DNA of 64,000 nucleotides, taken from the NCBI RefSeq assembly GCF_013414345.1, contig NZ_CP058670.1, forward strand, positions 2,108,001 to 2,172,000, in the 5' to 3' direction. The DNA comes from Microcella indica. GTDB lineage: Bacteria > Actinomycetota > Actinomycetes > Actinomycetales > Microbacteriaceae. Below, one piece after another: positions 1 to 8,233 of the stretch. The position numbers and the translations under genes were made by a program. The notes under the pieces were generated by a model. The model was not told the origin of the DNA. It did no database searches and saw only the letters and a program-made list of their open reading frames with translations. How positions within the stretch are numbered: the first letter of the stretch is position 1; every line of letters starts with the position of its first letter.

Positions 1-347
1 TCTACCTCGTCGGGTTCTCCATCTGGGTGCACATCCGCCTGCGCGGTGCGGCGGCCCGCCTGCACGCCGGGAAGACGGCGAGCCCCGCCCTGCTGCCGGT
101 GCCGATCCGCGCGCGCGACTGGGTCGGCATGGCGGCGATCGGCGTGCTCGGCTACGCGGCCCAGCTCTCCTTCGCACTCGCGAGCCTCGACGGAGCGCTG
201 AGCGTCGTCGCGGTGCTCGCGTCGCTGTACCCCGTCGTCACGGTGCTGCTCGGCTGGCGGCTGCTCGGGGAGCGTCTGCTGCGCATCCAGATCGCCGGCG
301 TCGTCATGGTGTTCCTCGGCGTCTCGACGATCGCGGCATCCGCCTAG
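1..347 (+). CDS. EamA/DMT-family transporter, C-terminal part (cut by window edge)
   Basis: The reading frame is open from the first bases of the window, so only the C-terminal part (about 115 residues) is present; the GTG at 27 is internal. It shows about four hydrophobic helices, and the last one carries the EamA-like pattern of a short loop 'LLGERLL' followed by 'IQIAGVVMVFLGV'. Drug/metabolite transporters of this family are ten-helix inner-membrane proteins that usually export metabolites or amino acids. The substrate cannot be read from this fragment. It ends 42 bp before the acyltransferase gene. Confidence 0.75.
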   Translation, partial: YLVGFSIWVHIRLRGAAARLHAGKTASPALLPVPIRARDWVGMAAIGVLGYAAQLSFALASLDGALSVVAVLASLYPVVTVLLGWRLLGERLLRIQIAGVVMVFLGVSTIAASA

Positions 348-389
348 CGCGAAGCGACGCGGCCGCGCGGCCGTATCCTCGAGAGCACC

Positions 390-2618
390 ATGGCTTCTCC
401 CGCGTCGACACCGCTGGCAGTCGACGCCCCCGCACAGCACGCTCGCCGCTGGCGACCCGAGATCCAGGCCCTTCGGGCCTTCGCGGTCGTCGCCGTCATC
501 CTGTACCACGCTTGGCCAGCGCGCATGCCGGGCGGGTACATCGGCGTCGACGTGTTCTTCGTGGTCTCGGGGTATCTCATCCTCGGCCAGCTGGGGCACC
601 GGCTCATCACGACGGGCCGACTCGACCTCGCCGACTTCTGGGCGCGGCGCATGCGGAGGCTGGCCCCCGCGGCGCTGCTCGTGCTCGTCGGCACGGCAGT
701 CGCCGTCATGATCGTGGTGCCGCTCAGCCTGCAGGGCGACCAGCTCGCCCAGCTCGCGGCGAGCGCCGTCGCCCTCGGCAACTGGGCGCTTCTCGCGCAA
801 GAGGCCGACTACCTGCAGGCCGGCCAGGCTGTCGCGCCCGGGCAGCACTTCTGGTCGCTCAGCATCGAGGAGCAGCTCTACGTCGCCGCCCCGCTCCTGC
901 TGCTCGCCGCCGTCGTCGCCGTCACCGCGGTCGCGCGACGCCGTGCCCAGCCCGGCGAGCGCCGAGAGCTGCGACTGCGCCGCGGCGTGGTGCTCAGCAT
1001 CGTGGTCGGCGCCCTCGCGCTCAGCCTCGCCCTGTCGACGCACGCCGTCGCGACGGGGCAACCCGACGCCTTCCTCGGCACGGGCGGCCGGGTGTGGGAG
1101 TTCGCCGCGGGCGGGGTGCTCGCGCTGCTCTCGCGGAGGGGGCCGGGCAGCGTCGGAGACCCTGCCCCGCGCGACGGGAGGGCAGAGCACGCCGGGCGCG
1201 CGCGGTCGGCGGCGCGCTGGATCGGCTGGATCCTCCTCGGCGCGAGCACCCTCCTGTACGGCCCCGAGACTCCCTTCCCCGGCGCCGGCGCCATCCCCGT
1301 CGTCGTGGGCACGCTCCTCATCATCGCTACGGGCACGCCCGCGAAGCCTCGGGGCCTCGCGTGGCTCGCCGCGCGCTCCCCCGTGCAGTGGGTAGGCGGC
1401 GTCTCCTACGCCGCCTACCTGTGGCACTGGCCGCTCATCGTGCTGCTGCCCTGGGTCACGCTGCATCCGTTGACAGCGCTCGAGAAGGCGGCCATCGTGG
1501 CGGCCACTCTCGTACTCGCGTGGCTCAGCACGCGCTGGATCGAGAACCCCGTGCGATTCGGTGCCGCCTCGCGCGCGCCGTCGCTGCGGGTCATCGGTGT
1601 CGGCGCGCTCGCGAGCCTGCTCGTCGCCGGCGCACTCTGGGGCGGCGCTCAGTCGGCGCAGGCGCGCGTAGCAGATGCGGCGGATGCGGCCGAGGTCACG
1701 CGAGGCATCGGGTTCCCGCCGTCGCACGACCCCGCGGCACCCGACCCGTCGGCCGGGGACCTGCCCACCCCCGCGGAGTGCTTCGGTGCACCCGCGCTGA
1801 CGAACCCCGCGTGCGACGGTGTGCTCGAGGCCACGGGGTTCACACCCGCGGTCGAAGCCGCCTCCGGGGATCGCGCGATCATCTACTCCTCCGACTGCCG
1901 CACGAGTCTCGACAGCGACGAGGTGCTCGACTGCGCCTTCGGGCCGGTCGACGGGCGCCCCGTCGTGCTCGTCGGCGACTCGCACTCCGCCGTCTGGTTT
2001 CCCGCCCTCGAACCGATCGCCGAGCGCGAGGGCTGGCGCCTGACCGTCTACTTCCGCGGCGCTTGCGCCTTCACGACCGCCGACCGCGGTAGCGGCCAGA
2101 ACAGGGCGCGCACTGAGGCGTGCCTGCGCTGGGTCGACGGCGTCTCGGCACGGCTCGCGGAGAACGACGCCCCCGACCTCGTCTTCACGGCCGCCTCCAC
2201 GGGGGCCACCTACCGCGACGCCGACGGCGCGGCGTCCGCCGAGGCGGGCGTCGACGGATTCGTGGACGCGTGGAGGCCTCTCGTCGATCGCGGCTCCCAG
2301 CTCGTCGTGCTCGCCGAGCCGCCGCTCCTCGGCGACGACGGTGAGCGGTGCCAGCTCTCCCGACCCGACGATCCGCTGCCCTGCTCCCCCTCACGCGCGA
2401 GCGCACTGGACTTTCGCGACCTCGCGGTCGAGGCCGGGCGGCAGCTCGACGCGGTGATCCTCGACCTGCGCGACGAGTTCTGCACGCCGACCGAGTGCCC
2501 GACGGTGATCGGCGGGGCACTCGTCTACCGCGACGCCGACCACTTCACGGCGACGTTCGGTGCGACGCTCACTGCGGCCGTCGACGCTCGACTGCGGGCG
2601 GCGGGACTGCTGCAGTAG
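390..2618 (+). CDS. OafA/YrhL-type acyltransferase with C-terminal SGNH domain
   Basis: A 742-residue membrane O-acyltransferase that probably acetylates a cell-surface polysaccharide or peptidoglycan glycan. Residues about 20-400 are an acyltransferase-3 domain with many membrane helices; the N-terminal motif 'EIQALRAFAV...YHAWP' holds the family's catalytic His, followed by 'GVDVFFVVSGYLI'. The C-terminal third is an extracytoplasmic SGNH hydrolase-like domain with 'GDSHS' near residue 530 and 'DADHF' near 716, the expected Ser and Asp/His positions. This two-domain layout is the usual one for transferring an acyl group across the membrane. A TATCCT -10-like hexamer lies at 374-379, ten bases before the ATG. 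Confidence 0.85.
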   Translation: MASPASTPLAVDAPAQHARRWRPEIQALRAFAVVAVILYHAWPARMPGGYIGVDVFFVVSGYLILGQLGHRLITTGRLDLADFWARRMRRLAPAALLVLVGTAVAVMIVVPLSLQGDQLAQLAASAVALGNWALLAQEADYLQAGQAVAPGQHFWSLSIEEQLYVAAPLLLLAAVVAVTAVARRRAQPGERRELRLRRGVVLSIVVGALALSLALSTHAVATGQPDAFLGTGGRVWEFAAGGVLALLSRRGPGSVGDPAPRDGRAEHAGRARSAARWIGWILLGASTLLYGPETPFPGAGAIPVVVGTLLIIATGTPAKPRGLAWLAARSPVQWVGGVSYAAYLWHWPLIVLLPWVTLHPLTALEKAAIVAATLVLAWLSTRWIENPVRFGAASRAPSLRVIGVGALASLLVAGALWGGAQSAQARVADAADAAEVTRGIGFPPSHDPAAPDPSAGDLPTPAECFGAPALTNPACDGVLEATGFTPAVEAASGDRAIIYSSDCRTSLDSDEVLDCAFGPVDGRPVVLVGDSHSAVWFPALEPIAEREGWRLTVYFRGACAFTTADRGSGQNRARTEACLRWVDGVSARLAENDAPDLVFTAASTGATYRDADGAASAEAGVDGFVDAWRPLVDRGSQLVVLAEPPLLGDDGERCQLSRPDDPLPCSPSRASALDFRDLAVEAGRQLDAVILDLRDEFCTPTECPTVIGGALVYRDADHFTATFGATLTAAVDARLRAAGLLQ

Positions 2619-2732
2619 TCGCTCGTTCGCTCCACCTCAGTGCCGCCGTCGGCGGCCAGTCATGCACGCACGACAGCGCATCCCCGCATTCTTGTGGCAT
2701 ATCGCCAAGCCTTCCCGCCTCCCCGTGGTCGA

Positions 2733-2738
2733 TAGGCT
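2733..2738 (+). promoter_or_regulatory. -10 element of a leaderless promoter (accD)
   Basis: TAGGCT lies six bases before the GTG at 2745, so transcription should begin at or next to the start codon. No Shine-Dalgarno sequence fits in that gap. The site supports the GTG start. Confidence 0.6.
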
Positions 2739-2744
2739 GACATC

Positions 2745-4349
2745 GTGACCGACTCTGCTCCCTCCCCCGCCCCCGACCTGTCGACGACGGCCGGCAAGAT
2801 CGCCGACCTGAAGGTGCGCTACCACGAGGCCGTGACCGCGAGCGGCGAGGCCGCGATCGAGAAGCAGCACGCCAAAGGCAAGATGACGGCGCGCGAACGC
2901 ATCGACACGCTCCTCGACCACGGCAGCTTCGTCGAGCTCGACGAGTTCGTGCGGCACCGCACGCACGCCTTCGGCATGGACGCCAAGCGGCCGTACGGCG
3001 ATGCGGTCGTCACGGGCACCGGCACGATCCACGGCCGCCAGGTGGCCGTCTACAGCCAGGACTTCACGATCTTCGGCGGCTCGCTCGGCGAGGTGGCCGG
3101 CGAGAAGATCATCAAGGTCATGGAGCTCGCCCTCAAGACGGGCGTGCCCATCATCGGCATTCTCGACTCGGGCGGCGCGCGCATCCAGGAGGGCGTCGTC
3201 GCGCTCGGCAAGTACGGCGAGATCTTCCGCCGCAACACGGCCGCGAGCGGCGTGATCCCGCAGATCTCCATCATCTGCGGTCCCGCTGCGGGCGGTGCCG
3301 TATACTCCCCCGCCCTCACCGACTTCGTCATCATGGTCGACAAGACGAGCCAGATGTTCGTCACCGGCCCCGACGTCATCAAGACCGTCACGGGTGAGGA
3401 CGTCGGCATGGAGGAGCTCGGCGGCGCGCTCACCCACAACCGCACTTCCGGCGTCTCGCACTACCTCGCGAGCGACGAGAACGATGCCTTCGACTACGCG
3501 CGGGCCCTGCTGAGCTACCTGCCCGACAACAACCTCGCCGAGCTGCCGCAGTACGAATCCTCGGCCGAGCTCGAGATCACCGACGCCGACCGTCGGCTCA
3601 ACACGATGGTGCCCGACAGCCCCAACCAGCCGTACGACGTCGTCGACATCATCGACCACGTGGTCGACGACGGCTCCTTCCTCGAGGTGCAGCCGCTCTT
3701 CGCCCCCAACATCGTCGTCGGCTTCGCCCGCGTGGAGGGCCGCAGCGTCGGCGTCATCGCCAACCAGCCGAACGCGATGGCCGGCACCCTCAACATCGAC
3801 GCTGGTGAGAAGGCCAGCCGCTTCGTGCGCTTCTGCGACGCCTTCTCGATTCCCGTGCTGACCCTCGTCGACGTGCCCGGCTACCTGCCCGGCACCGACC
3901 AGGAGTGGCAGGGCGTCATCCGTCGCGGCGCGAAGCTCCTCTACGCCTACGCCGAGGCGACCGTGCCCCTCATCACCGTCATCACGCGCAAGGCCTACGG
4001 GGGCGCGTACATCGTCATGGGCTCCAAGCAGCTCGGTGCCGACATGAACCTCGCCTGGCCGACCGCGGAGATCGCCGTCATGGGCGGGCAGGGTGCGGTG
4101 AACATCCTGTACCGCAACGAGATCAAGACGGCCGAAGCGGCGGGTGAGGATGTCGCGGCCGTGCGCGCACGGCTCGCGAACGAGTACACGTACGACGTGG
4201 CGAGCCCGTTCCTCGCCGCCGAGCGCGGCGAGTTGGACGGCATCATCGAGCCCGCCGCCACGCGCGTGTCGATCATCAAGGCGCTGCGCGCCCTCAAGAC
4301 GAAGCGCGCGAGCCTGCCGGCGAAGAAGCACGGGAACATCCCGCTGTGA
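2745..4349 (+). CDS. accD: Acyl-CoA carboxylase carboxyltransferase (beta) subunit
   Basis: A 534-residue biotin-dependent carboxyltransferase that moves CO2 from carboxybiotin to acetyl-, propionyl- or longer acyl-CoA, giving malonyl-/methylmalonyl-CoA for lipid synthesis. Paired crotonase-like halves are visible: '[11 protein letters not shown]' and '[13 protein letters not shown]' in the N half, '[14 protein letters not shown]' and '[10 protein letters not shown]' in the C half. Length matches actinobacterial AccD5/PccB proteins (about 530-550). The GTG start is set by a leaderless promoter. It overlaps the epsilon subunit by 4 bp (GTGA), so they are co-translated. Acyl-chain specificity cannot be judged by eye. 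Confidence 0.95.
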   Translation: MTDSAPSPAPDLSTTAGKIADLKVRYHEAVTASGEAAIEKQHAKGKMTARERIDTLLDHGSFVELDEFVRHRTHAFGMDAKRPYGDAVVTGTGTIHGRQVAVYSQDFTIFGGSLGEVAGEKIIKVMELALKTGVPIIGILDSGGARIQEGVVALGKYGEIFRRNTAASGVIPQISIICGPAAGGAVYSPALTDFVIMVDKTSQMFVTGPDVIKTVTGEDVGMEELGGALTHNRTSGVSHYLASDENDAFDYARALLSYLPDNNLAELPQYESSAELEITDADRRLNTMVPDSPNQPYDVVDIIDHVVDDGSFLEVQPLFAPNIVVGFARVEGRSVGVIANQPNAMAGTLNIDAGEKASRFVRFCDAFSIPVLTLVDVPGYLPGTDQEWQGVIRRGAKLLYAYAEATVPLITVITRKAYGGAYIVMGSKQLGADMNLAWPTAEIAVMGGQGAVNILYRNEIKTAEAAGEDVAAVRARLANEYTYDVASPFLAAERGELDGIIEPAATRVSIIKALRALKTKRASLPAKKHGNIPL

Positions 4350-4603
4350 CCGGCGACGCGACAGCGGCCTCGGCCGAGAGCGAGACGGCGCCCCGCGTGA
4401 CCGTGGTCGCGGGCAGCCCGACCGAGGTCGAGCTCGCCGCCGCGCACGCCGTCATCGCCGCGGTGCTCGCCGAGCAGCACGAGCGCGGCGTGGAGCGGGT
4501 CGACCCGCCCGTCGACCACTGGTCCTCGCGCGCGCGCCAGATGCGCCAGCCCCTCGCCCCCGGGCCCGGCGCGTGGGCGGCCTCGCGCGGCATGCGCGGC
4601 TGA
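4346..4603 (+). CDS. accE: Acyl-CoA carboxylase epsilon subunit
   Basis: An 85-residue protein directly behind accD with a 4-bp overlap. Size, position and features fit the small actinobacterial epsilon subunit that binds and stimulates the carboxyltransferase: a hydrophilic N terminus, a short helix '[20 protein letters not shown]', and a C-terminal '[12 protein letters not shown]...[13 protein letters not shown]'. The AccE family is poorly conserved, so the call rests on context and on the C-terminal W/R/P-G pattern. Confidence 0.8.
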   Translation: MTGDATAASAESETAPRVTVVAGSPTEVELAAAHAVIAAVLAEQHERGVERVDPPVDHWSSRARQMRQPLAPGPGAWAASRGMRG

Positions 4604-4693
4604 CGGGCGCCCTCGCACCCCCTCTGACCGCCTTCTCCACCGCTCTGACGGTCTTCTCCACCGCCCGGACTCTGACCCCCCGAACGAGGGGTT

Positions 4694-4789
4694 TGTCCCC
4701 CGTTCTCCTCACCATACCCCTCGTACTACCCCCATTTTCCGCGGTTCTTGTCCCCCGTTCTCGTGAAAATGTCCCCCTGGGTGTCCCCC
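4694..4789 (+). repeat. Four copies of TGTCCCCC
   Basis: TGTCCCCC occurs at 4694, 4749, 4770 and 4782. The first two copies extend to an identical TTGTCCCCCGTTCTC block. Read on the minus strand these are GGGGGACA boxes. They could be protein-binding sites or a slippage product. Confidence 0.5.
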
Positions 4790-4799
4790 AAAGTGACGA

Positions 4800-4985
4800 C
4801 TGTCCTCCGACAGCAGGAGTGGCAGAGTACTTATTGCTAGGTGTCGCTCATTGAGCACACCGCCCATCACAGGCCGCTCGGGTAAGCGGCTGGAGATTGG
4901 GGGGCGAGTTAGGTTGACATTCGGGTTGTCGGTCTAACTCGATACGTAGCGAAGGGCCGGAGTTGGGTACTCCGGCCCTTCGATC
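4800..4985 (+). ncRNA. Candidate structured RNA (string of hairpins ending in a terminator)
   Basis: Consecutive hairpins can be drawn: CTGTC/GACAG (4800-4813), GGTGT-GCTC/GAGC-ACACC with one bulged C (4840-4861), GCCGCT/AGCGGC (4873-4890), CGAGTTAG/CTAACTCG (4905-4941), then the 4951-4981 terminator. I do not recognise any known RNA family. It could also be a long 3' UTR of accD-accE. Low confidence as a gene in its own right. Confidence 0.25.
4951..4981 (+). terminator. Perfect 13-bp stem-loop
   Basis: GAAGGGCCGGAGT pairs fully with ACTCCGGCCCTTC around a TGGGT loop. It lies between convergent genes and could stop transcription from both sides. The following T-tract is weak, as is usual in high-GC actinobacteria. 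Confidence 0.75.
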
Positions 4986-5015
4986 GTTAACCGGCCCGCG
5001 AGCTGCGACAGGGCG

Positions 5016-6134
5016 CTACTGCGCTGAGGCCGGCGCCGAGACGGTCGCCCGCGGGATCTCGAGCCACAGCGCGACCTCCTCGTCGTCCTCATCGTCGTCG
5101 TACCCCGAGCCCGCGTCGTCGTAGCCGTGACTGCCGTGGCGCTCGGCCGCTGCCGTGGCCGACGCCGCGAGCTCGGGCACCGGGCTCAACCCGACGACCG
5201 TCACCGCGATGTCGGACTCGGCAGGAGCGGTGCGCGCGATGACCCGCTGAGCGCTGGTCGTGCGCAGTGCTTCGGCGAGAGTGTTGAGCACAGCATCCCG
5301 AGCCCGCTCGTCGAGGTCGTCGAGTCCGCCCTCATCGAAGAGCGTGACCGCCACACCGCGCCGCCGCGCCGCCATGACCTCGCGGCGCATCGCATCGTTG
5401 AGCAGGCTGCGACCGCGGATCTCGTCACGGATGGCGCCCTCGAGGTTGAGGCACTCCTGACGCTGCTCGTCGGTCAGCTCGCCACCCGTCGACTCGATGA
5501 TGCGCAGCATGGGCGCGGCCATCGTGCCCGTCTGGCCCAGCCGGAACTGCCGCTCGTACAGGTGGGCCTCCTGCGCCGCCTGCCAATCGGTCGCCTCGCG
5601 CTCGGCCTGTGCGAACCGAGCAGCATCGCGCGACGCCTTGAGCATCGCGACCGAGAGGATGTGCGACACGGCGACCCACGACACGCTGCCGATGGCGCCC
5701 GTGCCGAGCAGGAGCACGACGCCCCCCATTCCGCCGCCCCAGATCACCGTCTGCACGACGAGCGCCACGATGCCCGCCCAGGCGTAGCTGTGACGGCGGC
5801 GCGTCGACGTGATCGTCATGAGCGTGCCGATCGCCGCCACGTACCAGGTCGAGTAGCCGAGCCCGCCCTCGCGAGCCGGGTCGAGCTGCGGCGTGACGAG
5901 CAGCGTCATGAGGATGCAGACGAGGACGTTGCTCGCGGCCATCCAGTGCGGCATGCGCGAGGGACCCGAGGGCAGGAGGCTCACCGTCGACATGAGCGCG
6001 TACAGGATCATCGCGATCATGACCGGCAGCGGATTCGCGGGGATGTCGATCGCGTAGAGGCCCAGCACGATGATGTAGCCCGAGAAGAGCGCCGCCATCG
6101 TGACGACGAGGGCCCGGGGCACGCCGATTCTCAT
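5016..6134 (-). CDS. Membrane sensor-like protein, degenerate kinase partner
   Basis: A 372-residue protein starting at the ATG at 6134 behind a GAGGAGG ribosome site and overlapping the upstream kinase by 4 bp (ATGA). The N-terminal half has about five to six membrane helices laid out as in the upstream kinase. A cytoplasmic part with a coiled-coil-like 'ERQFRLGQTGTMAAPMLRII' segment follows. I do not find the N, G1 or G2 boxes of a HATPase domain or a convincing phospho-acceptor His. The C terminus has an acidic 'DDAGSGYDDDEDDEE' stretch. It is probably an accessory or regulatory subunit of the adjacent kinase; an unrecognised divergent ATPase fold is the alternative. Confidence 0.65.
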   Translation of the reverse strand: MRIGVPRALVVTMAALFSGYIIVLGLYAIDIPANPLPVMIAMILYALMSTVSLLPSGPSRMPHWMAASNVLVCILMTLLVTPQLDPAREGGLGYSTWYVAAIGTLMTITSTRRRHSYAWAGIVALVVQTVIWGGGMGGVVLLLGTGAIGSVSWVAVSHILSVAMLKASRDAARFAQAEREATDWQAAQEAHLYERQFRLGQTGTMAAPMLRIIESTGGELTDEQRQECLNLEGAIRDEIRGRSLLNDAMRREVMAARRRGVAVTLFDEGGLDDLDERARDAVLNTLAEALRTTSAQRVIARTAPAESDIAVTVVGLSPVPELAASATAAAERHGSHGYDDAGSGYDDDEDDEEVALWLEIPRATVSAPASAQ

Positions 6135-7414
6135 CGATCGACCTCCTCGCGCAGATCGCCCTCGAGATCTGCCGTCGCGTCCTCGGTCGGCACGAGCACC
6201 GGCCAGGTCAGCAGGATCGTGGTGCCCTTGCCCGGTGCGGACTCCAACTGCGCGTGACCGCCGGCGTTGATCGTGCGGGCCAGGATCGAGCGCTGCACGC
6301 CCAGACGACCCTCGGCGACCGCCGAGGGGTCGAACCCGGCACCCGAGTCGCCGATCTCGATCTCGATCATGCCGCCCTCTGCGCCGCTGATGCGCACCCA
6401 GCGCTTCACCTCCGGCCCGCCGGCGTGCTGCACGCTGTTGACCATCGCCTGCACGGCGGCCGAGTACAGGGCCTCCGCCTGCGCAGCGGGGATGATGCGC
6501 GTGTCGATGGAGCGCATCCGGATCGAGAACGGAGACTGCATGCCGCGCGCAGCCTCGACGATGCGATCGCACAGCGACCGGAATCGCACCGTGCTGCCGT
6601 CGTCGGGTGTCACGAGCGCGGCCTCGCGCAGGTGGCGCATCGCGTTGGAGGCCATGGCGCTCGCGAGCCTCTTCTCCTGCGGCCCCTCGGCCCGAGCCGC
6701 CGAGAGCAGGGTGGTGAGCACGCTGTCATGCACGATCGAGTCGACCTGCACGCGCTCCACCTCCGTCGCGTGCTGGCGCACGGCCCGCGAGTAGCGGTCG
6801 AGGGCCATGCCCTGCGCGTCGTCGACCGAGCTCGCCGCCGCGCGCAGCATCGTCACGAGCACGAGCACGGCCCCACCGAGGATGATCGCGTAGACCGCGT
6901 TGAAGAGCCCGAGCTGCCACGGCCCGCCGCCGCCCTCCGGCAGCGCGCGGATCACACCGTAGATCGTCGGCACGATGAACAGGTAGATCGTGGCGCCGCG
7001 GACCGTGAACCCGATCGCCGCCGCGGCGGTCGCCACCGTCGTCAGCTGGTACAGCCAGTGGTCGCCGCGCTGCGCGACCTCCGGGTCGGCGAGGAAGAAG
7101 GGCCAGGTGAGCAGGGCGACGACGTACACGCCCGCGACGATGCGGTTCGCTCCGACCACGAACCGCTTCAGGGTCGTGCACAGGAGCGAGAAGACGAGGG
7201 AGCCGAACAGCAAGGAGACCGTGATCGCCGACCAGAGGGGCTGGCCCAGCGAGTACTGGCCGAGCAGGGTCGGCACGGCCTGCAGGCCGAACACGATGCC
7301 GAACCAGGCCACCGATCGCGAGATGACGGTGTCGACGCGCTTGCGACTGATCGGGTTGCGCGGCTGCTTCGACACGCTCAGCGCGGTCGGGGCAGCGACC
7401 TCAGGCCGACTCAT
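6131..7414 (-). CDS. Membrane sensor histidine kinase, LuxR-partner type
   Basis: A 427-residue kinase taken from the ATG at 7414, which overlaps the response-regulator gene by 14 bp; longer upstream starts run inside that gene. The N-terminal 190 residues hold about six membrane helices. 'DSIVHDSVLTTLL' around His229 resembles the phospho-acceptor box of NarL-partner kinases, and a HATPase_c domain follows with 'VNSVQHAGG' (N box) and 'GDSGAGFD...GRLGVQRSI' and 'GKGTT' (G boxes). It should phosphorylate the upstream LuxR-type regulator. The signal sensed is unknown. Confidence 0.85.
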   Translation of the reverse strand: MSRPEVAAPTALSVSKQPRNPISRKRVDTVISRSVAWFGIVFGLQAVPTLLGQYSLGQPLWSAITVSLLFGSLVFSLLCTTLKRFVVGANRIVAGVYVVALLTWPFFLADPEVAQRGDHWLYQLTTVATAAAAIGFTVRGATIYLFIVPTIYGVIRALPEGGGGPWQLGLFNAVYAIILGGAVLVLVTMLRAAASSVDDAQGMALDRYSRAVRQHATEVERVQVDSIVHDSVLTTLLSAARAEGPQEKRLASAMASNAMRHLREAALVTPDDGSTVRFRSLCDRIVEAARGMQSPFSIRMRSIDTRIIPAAQAEALYSAAVQAMVNSVQHAGGPEVKRWVRISGAEGGMIEIEIGDSGAGFDPSAVAEGRLGVQRSILARTINAGGHAQLESAPGKGTTILLTWPVLVPTEDATADLEGDLREEVDR

Positions 7415-8090
7415 CACCGTCCGGGTCGAGGCCCGGCAGAATGCCGTCCTCCACCGCGCGGCGCAGCAGGTCGACCTTCGTCGGCGCCGGACGGCCGACC
7501 TCGACGTACTTCGCCCGAATACGGTCGAGGTACTCGCGAGCCGTCGAGTAGCCGATACCGAGCTGCTGGGCGGCGAGCTTGAGCGGCAGCCCGGAGGCGT
7601 AGAGGTGCAGGATCTCGCGCTCGCGCCGCCCGAGCTGCGCCTTCGCGAAGTCGCGGTCGGCATCGATCGCGCTCGCCCACTCGAGGTTGTTGAGCACTTC
7701 GCCGCGCGCGACCGTCTCCGCCGCGGCGATGACCGCGCGGGTCGCCGACGACTTGGGGATCACGCCGGCCGCACCCGCGGCGAGCGCCTCGCGCACGCTC
7801 GCGACGCGATCGGCGATGGAGTGCACGAGCACGGCCGAGCCGGTGGCCTGCACCGACTTGACGTTGTCGGTCACGCTCGAGCCGTCGCCGAGGGAGAGGT
7901 CGAGGACGACCACGTCGACCTCGCGACCGTCGAGGTTCTCGACGAACTCGGGAACGGTCGCCGCCGAGAGCACGAAGTCGAAGCCTGCATTCGTGAACGC
8001 CGCCTGCAGCCCGAGGCGCACCGATTCGTGGTCGTCGACGACGGCGACGCGCACTGCGCTCTCGGTCTCGGCAACCACGTATCTGCCCAT
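7401..8090 (-). CDS. NarL/LuxR-family response regulator
   Basis: A 229-residue two-component regulator. The receiver domain (about residues 10-125) has 'VAVVDDHESV' and 'DVVVLDLSLGDGSS', with the Asp of 'VLDLS' as phosphorylation site, and a C-terminal LuxR helix-turn-helix (about 150-215) with 'LGRREREILHLYASGLPLKLAAQQLGI'. It is the first gene of a three-gene minus-strand cassette with the two membrane kinase-like proteins. Targets are not evident; the GGGGGACA boxes downstream of the cassette are one place to look. Confidence 0.9.
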   Translation of the reverse strand: MGRYVVAETESAVRVAVVDDHESVRLGLQAAFTNAGFDFVLSAATVPEFVENLDGREVDVVVLDLSLGDGSSVTDNVKSVQATGSAVLVHSIADRVASVREALAAGAAGVIPKSSATRAVIAAAETVARGEVLNNLEWASAIDADRDFAKAQLGRREREILHLYASGLPLKLAAQQLGIGYSTAREYLDRIRAKYVEVGRPAPTKVDLLRRAVEDGILPGLDPDGDESA

Positions 8091-8153
8091 CTTCTGTCGG
8101 GATCAGTGCTCAGCGCACTCCGGTGGGGGACGATCGGGTGCTCTGCTGCCTTC

Positions 8154-8159
8154 ATCGTA
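8154..8159 (-). promoter_or_regulatory. Candidate -10 of the LuxR/kinase cassette
   Basis: Minus-strand TACGAT matches TANNNT and would give a leader of about 57 bases. No clear -35 is visible. Confidence 0.3.
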
Positions 8160-8192
8160 GCGGCAGGGGGCCGCCTCCCTCGGGGCACGGCG

Positions 8193-8205
8193 CGCCCGAA
8201 GGGCG
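8193..8205 (-). terminator. Small hairpin behind the RNA methyltransferase gene
   Basis: CGCCC-GAA-GGGCG lies about 28 bases past the stop codon at 8234. The stem is only 5 bp and no T-run follows, so it is a weak candidate. Confidence 0.3.
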
Positions 8206-8233
8206 AACACCGCGCAAGAATGATGAAACCGAA

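Larger units (their letters stand above)
4604..5015. other. 412-bp gene-free stretch between convergent genes
   Basis: No convincing protein gene is present. Three things stand out: a C-rich block (4676-4790) with four copies of TGTCCCCC, a more AT-rich part (about 4790-4950) with several small hairpins, and a perfect 13-bp stem terminator at the end. The composition differs visibly from the flanking coding DNA. A 23-codon ORF (4769-4840) exists but has no support. Confidence 0.6.

Noticed and set aside
2637-4331. Long open frame antisense to accD (564 codons)
   Set aside because: High-GC third-position shadow: composition is His/Asp/Val/Gly-biased, no domain, and accD on the other strand is certain. 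The same applies to the long antisense frames over ribD-ribBA, sdhA, accA and trmA.
4769-4840. 23-codon ORF in the accE downstream gap
   Set aside because: No ribosome site, no recognisable sequence, and it overlaps the candidate hairpins; too short to claim.
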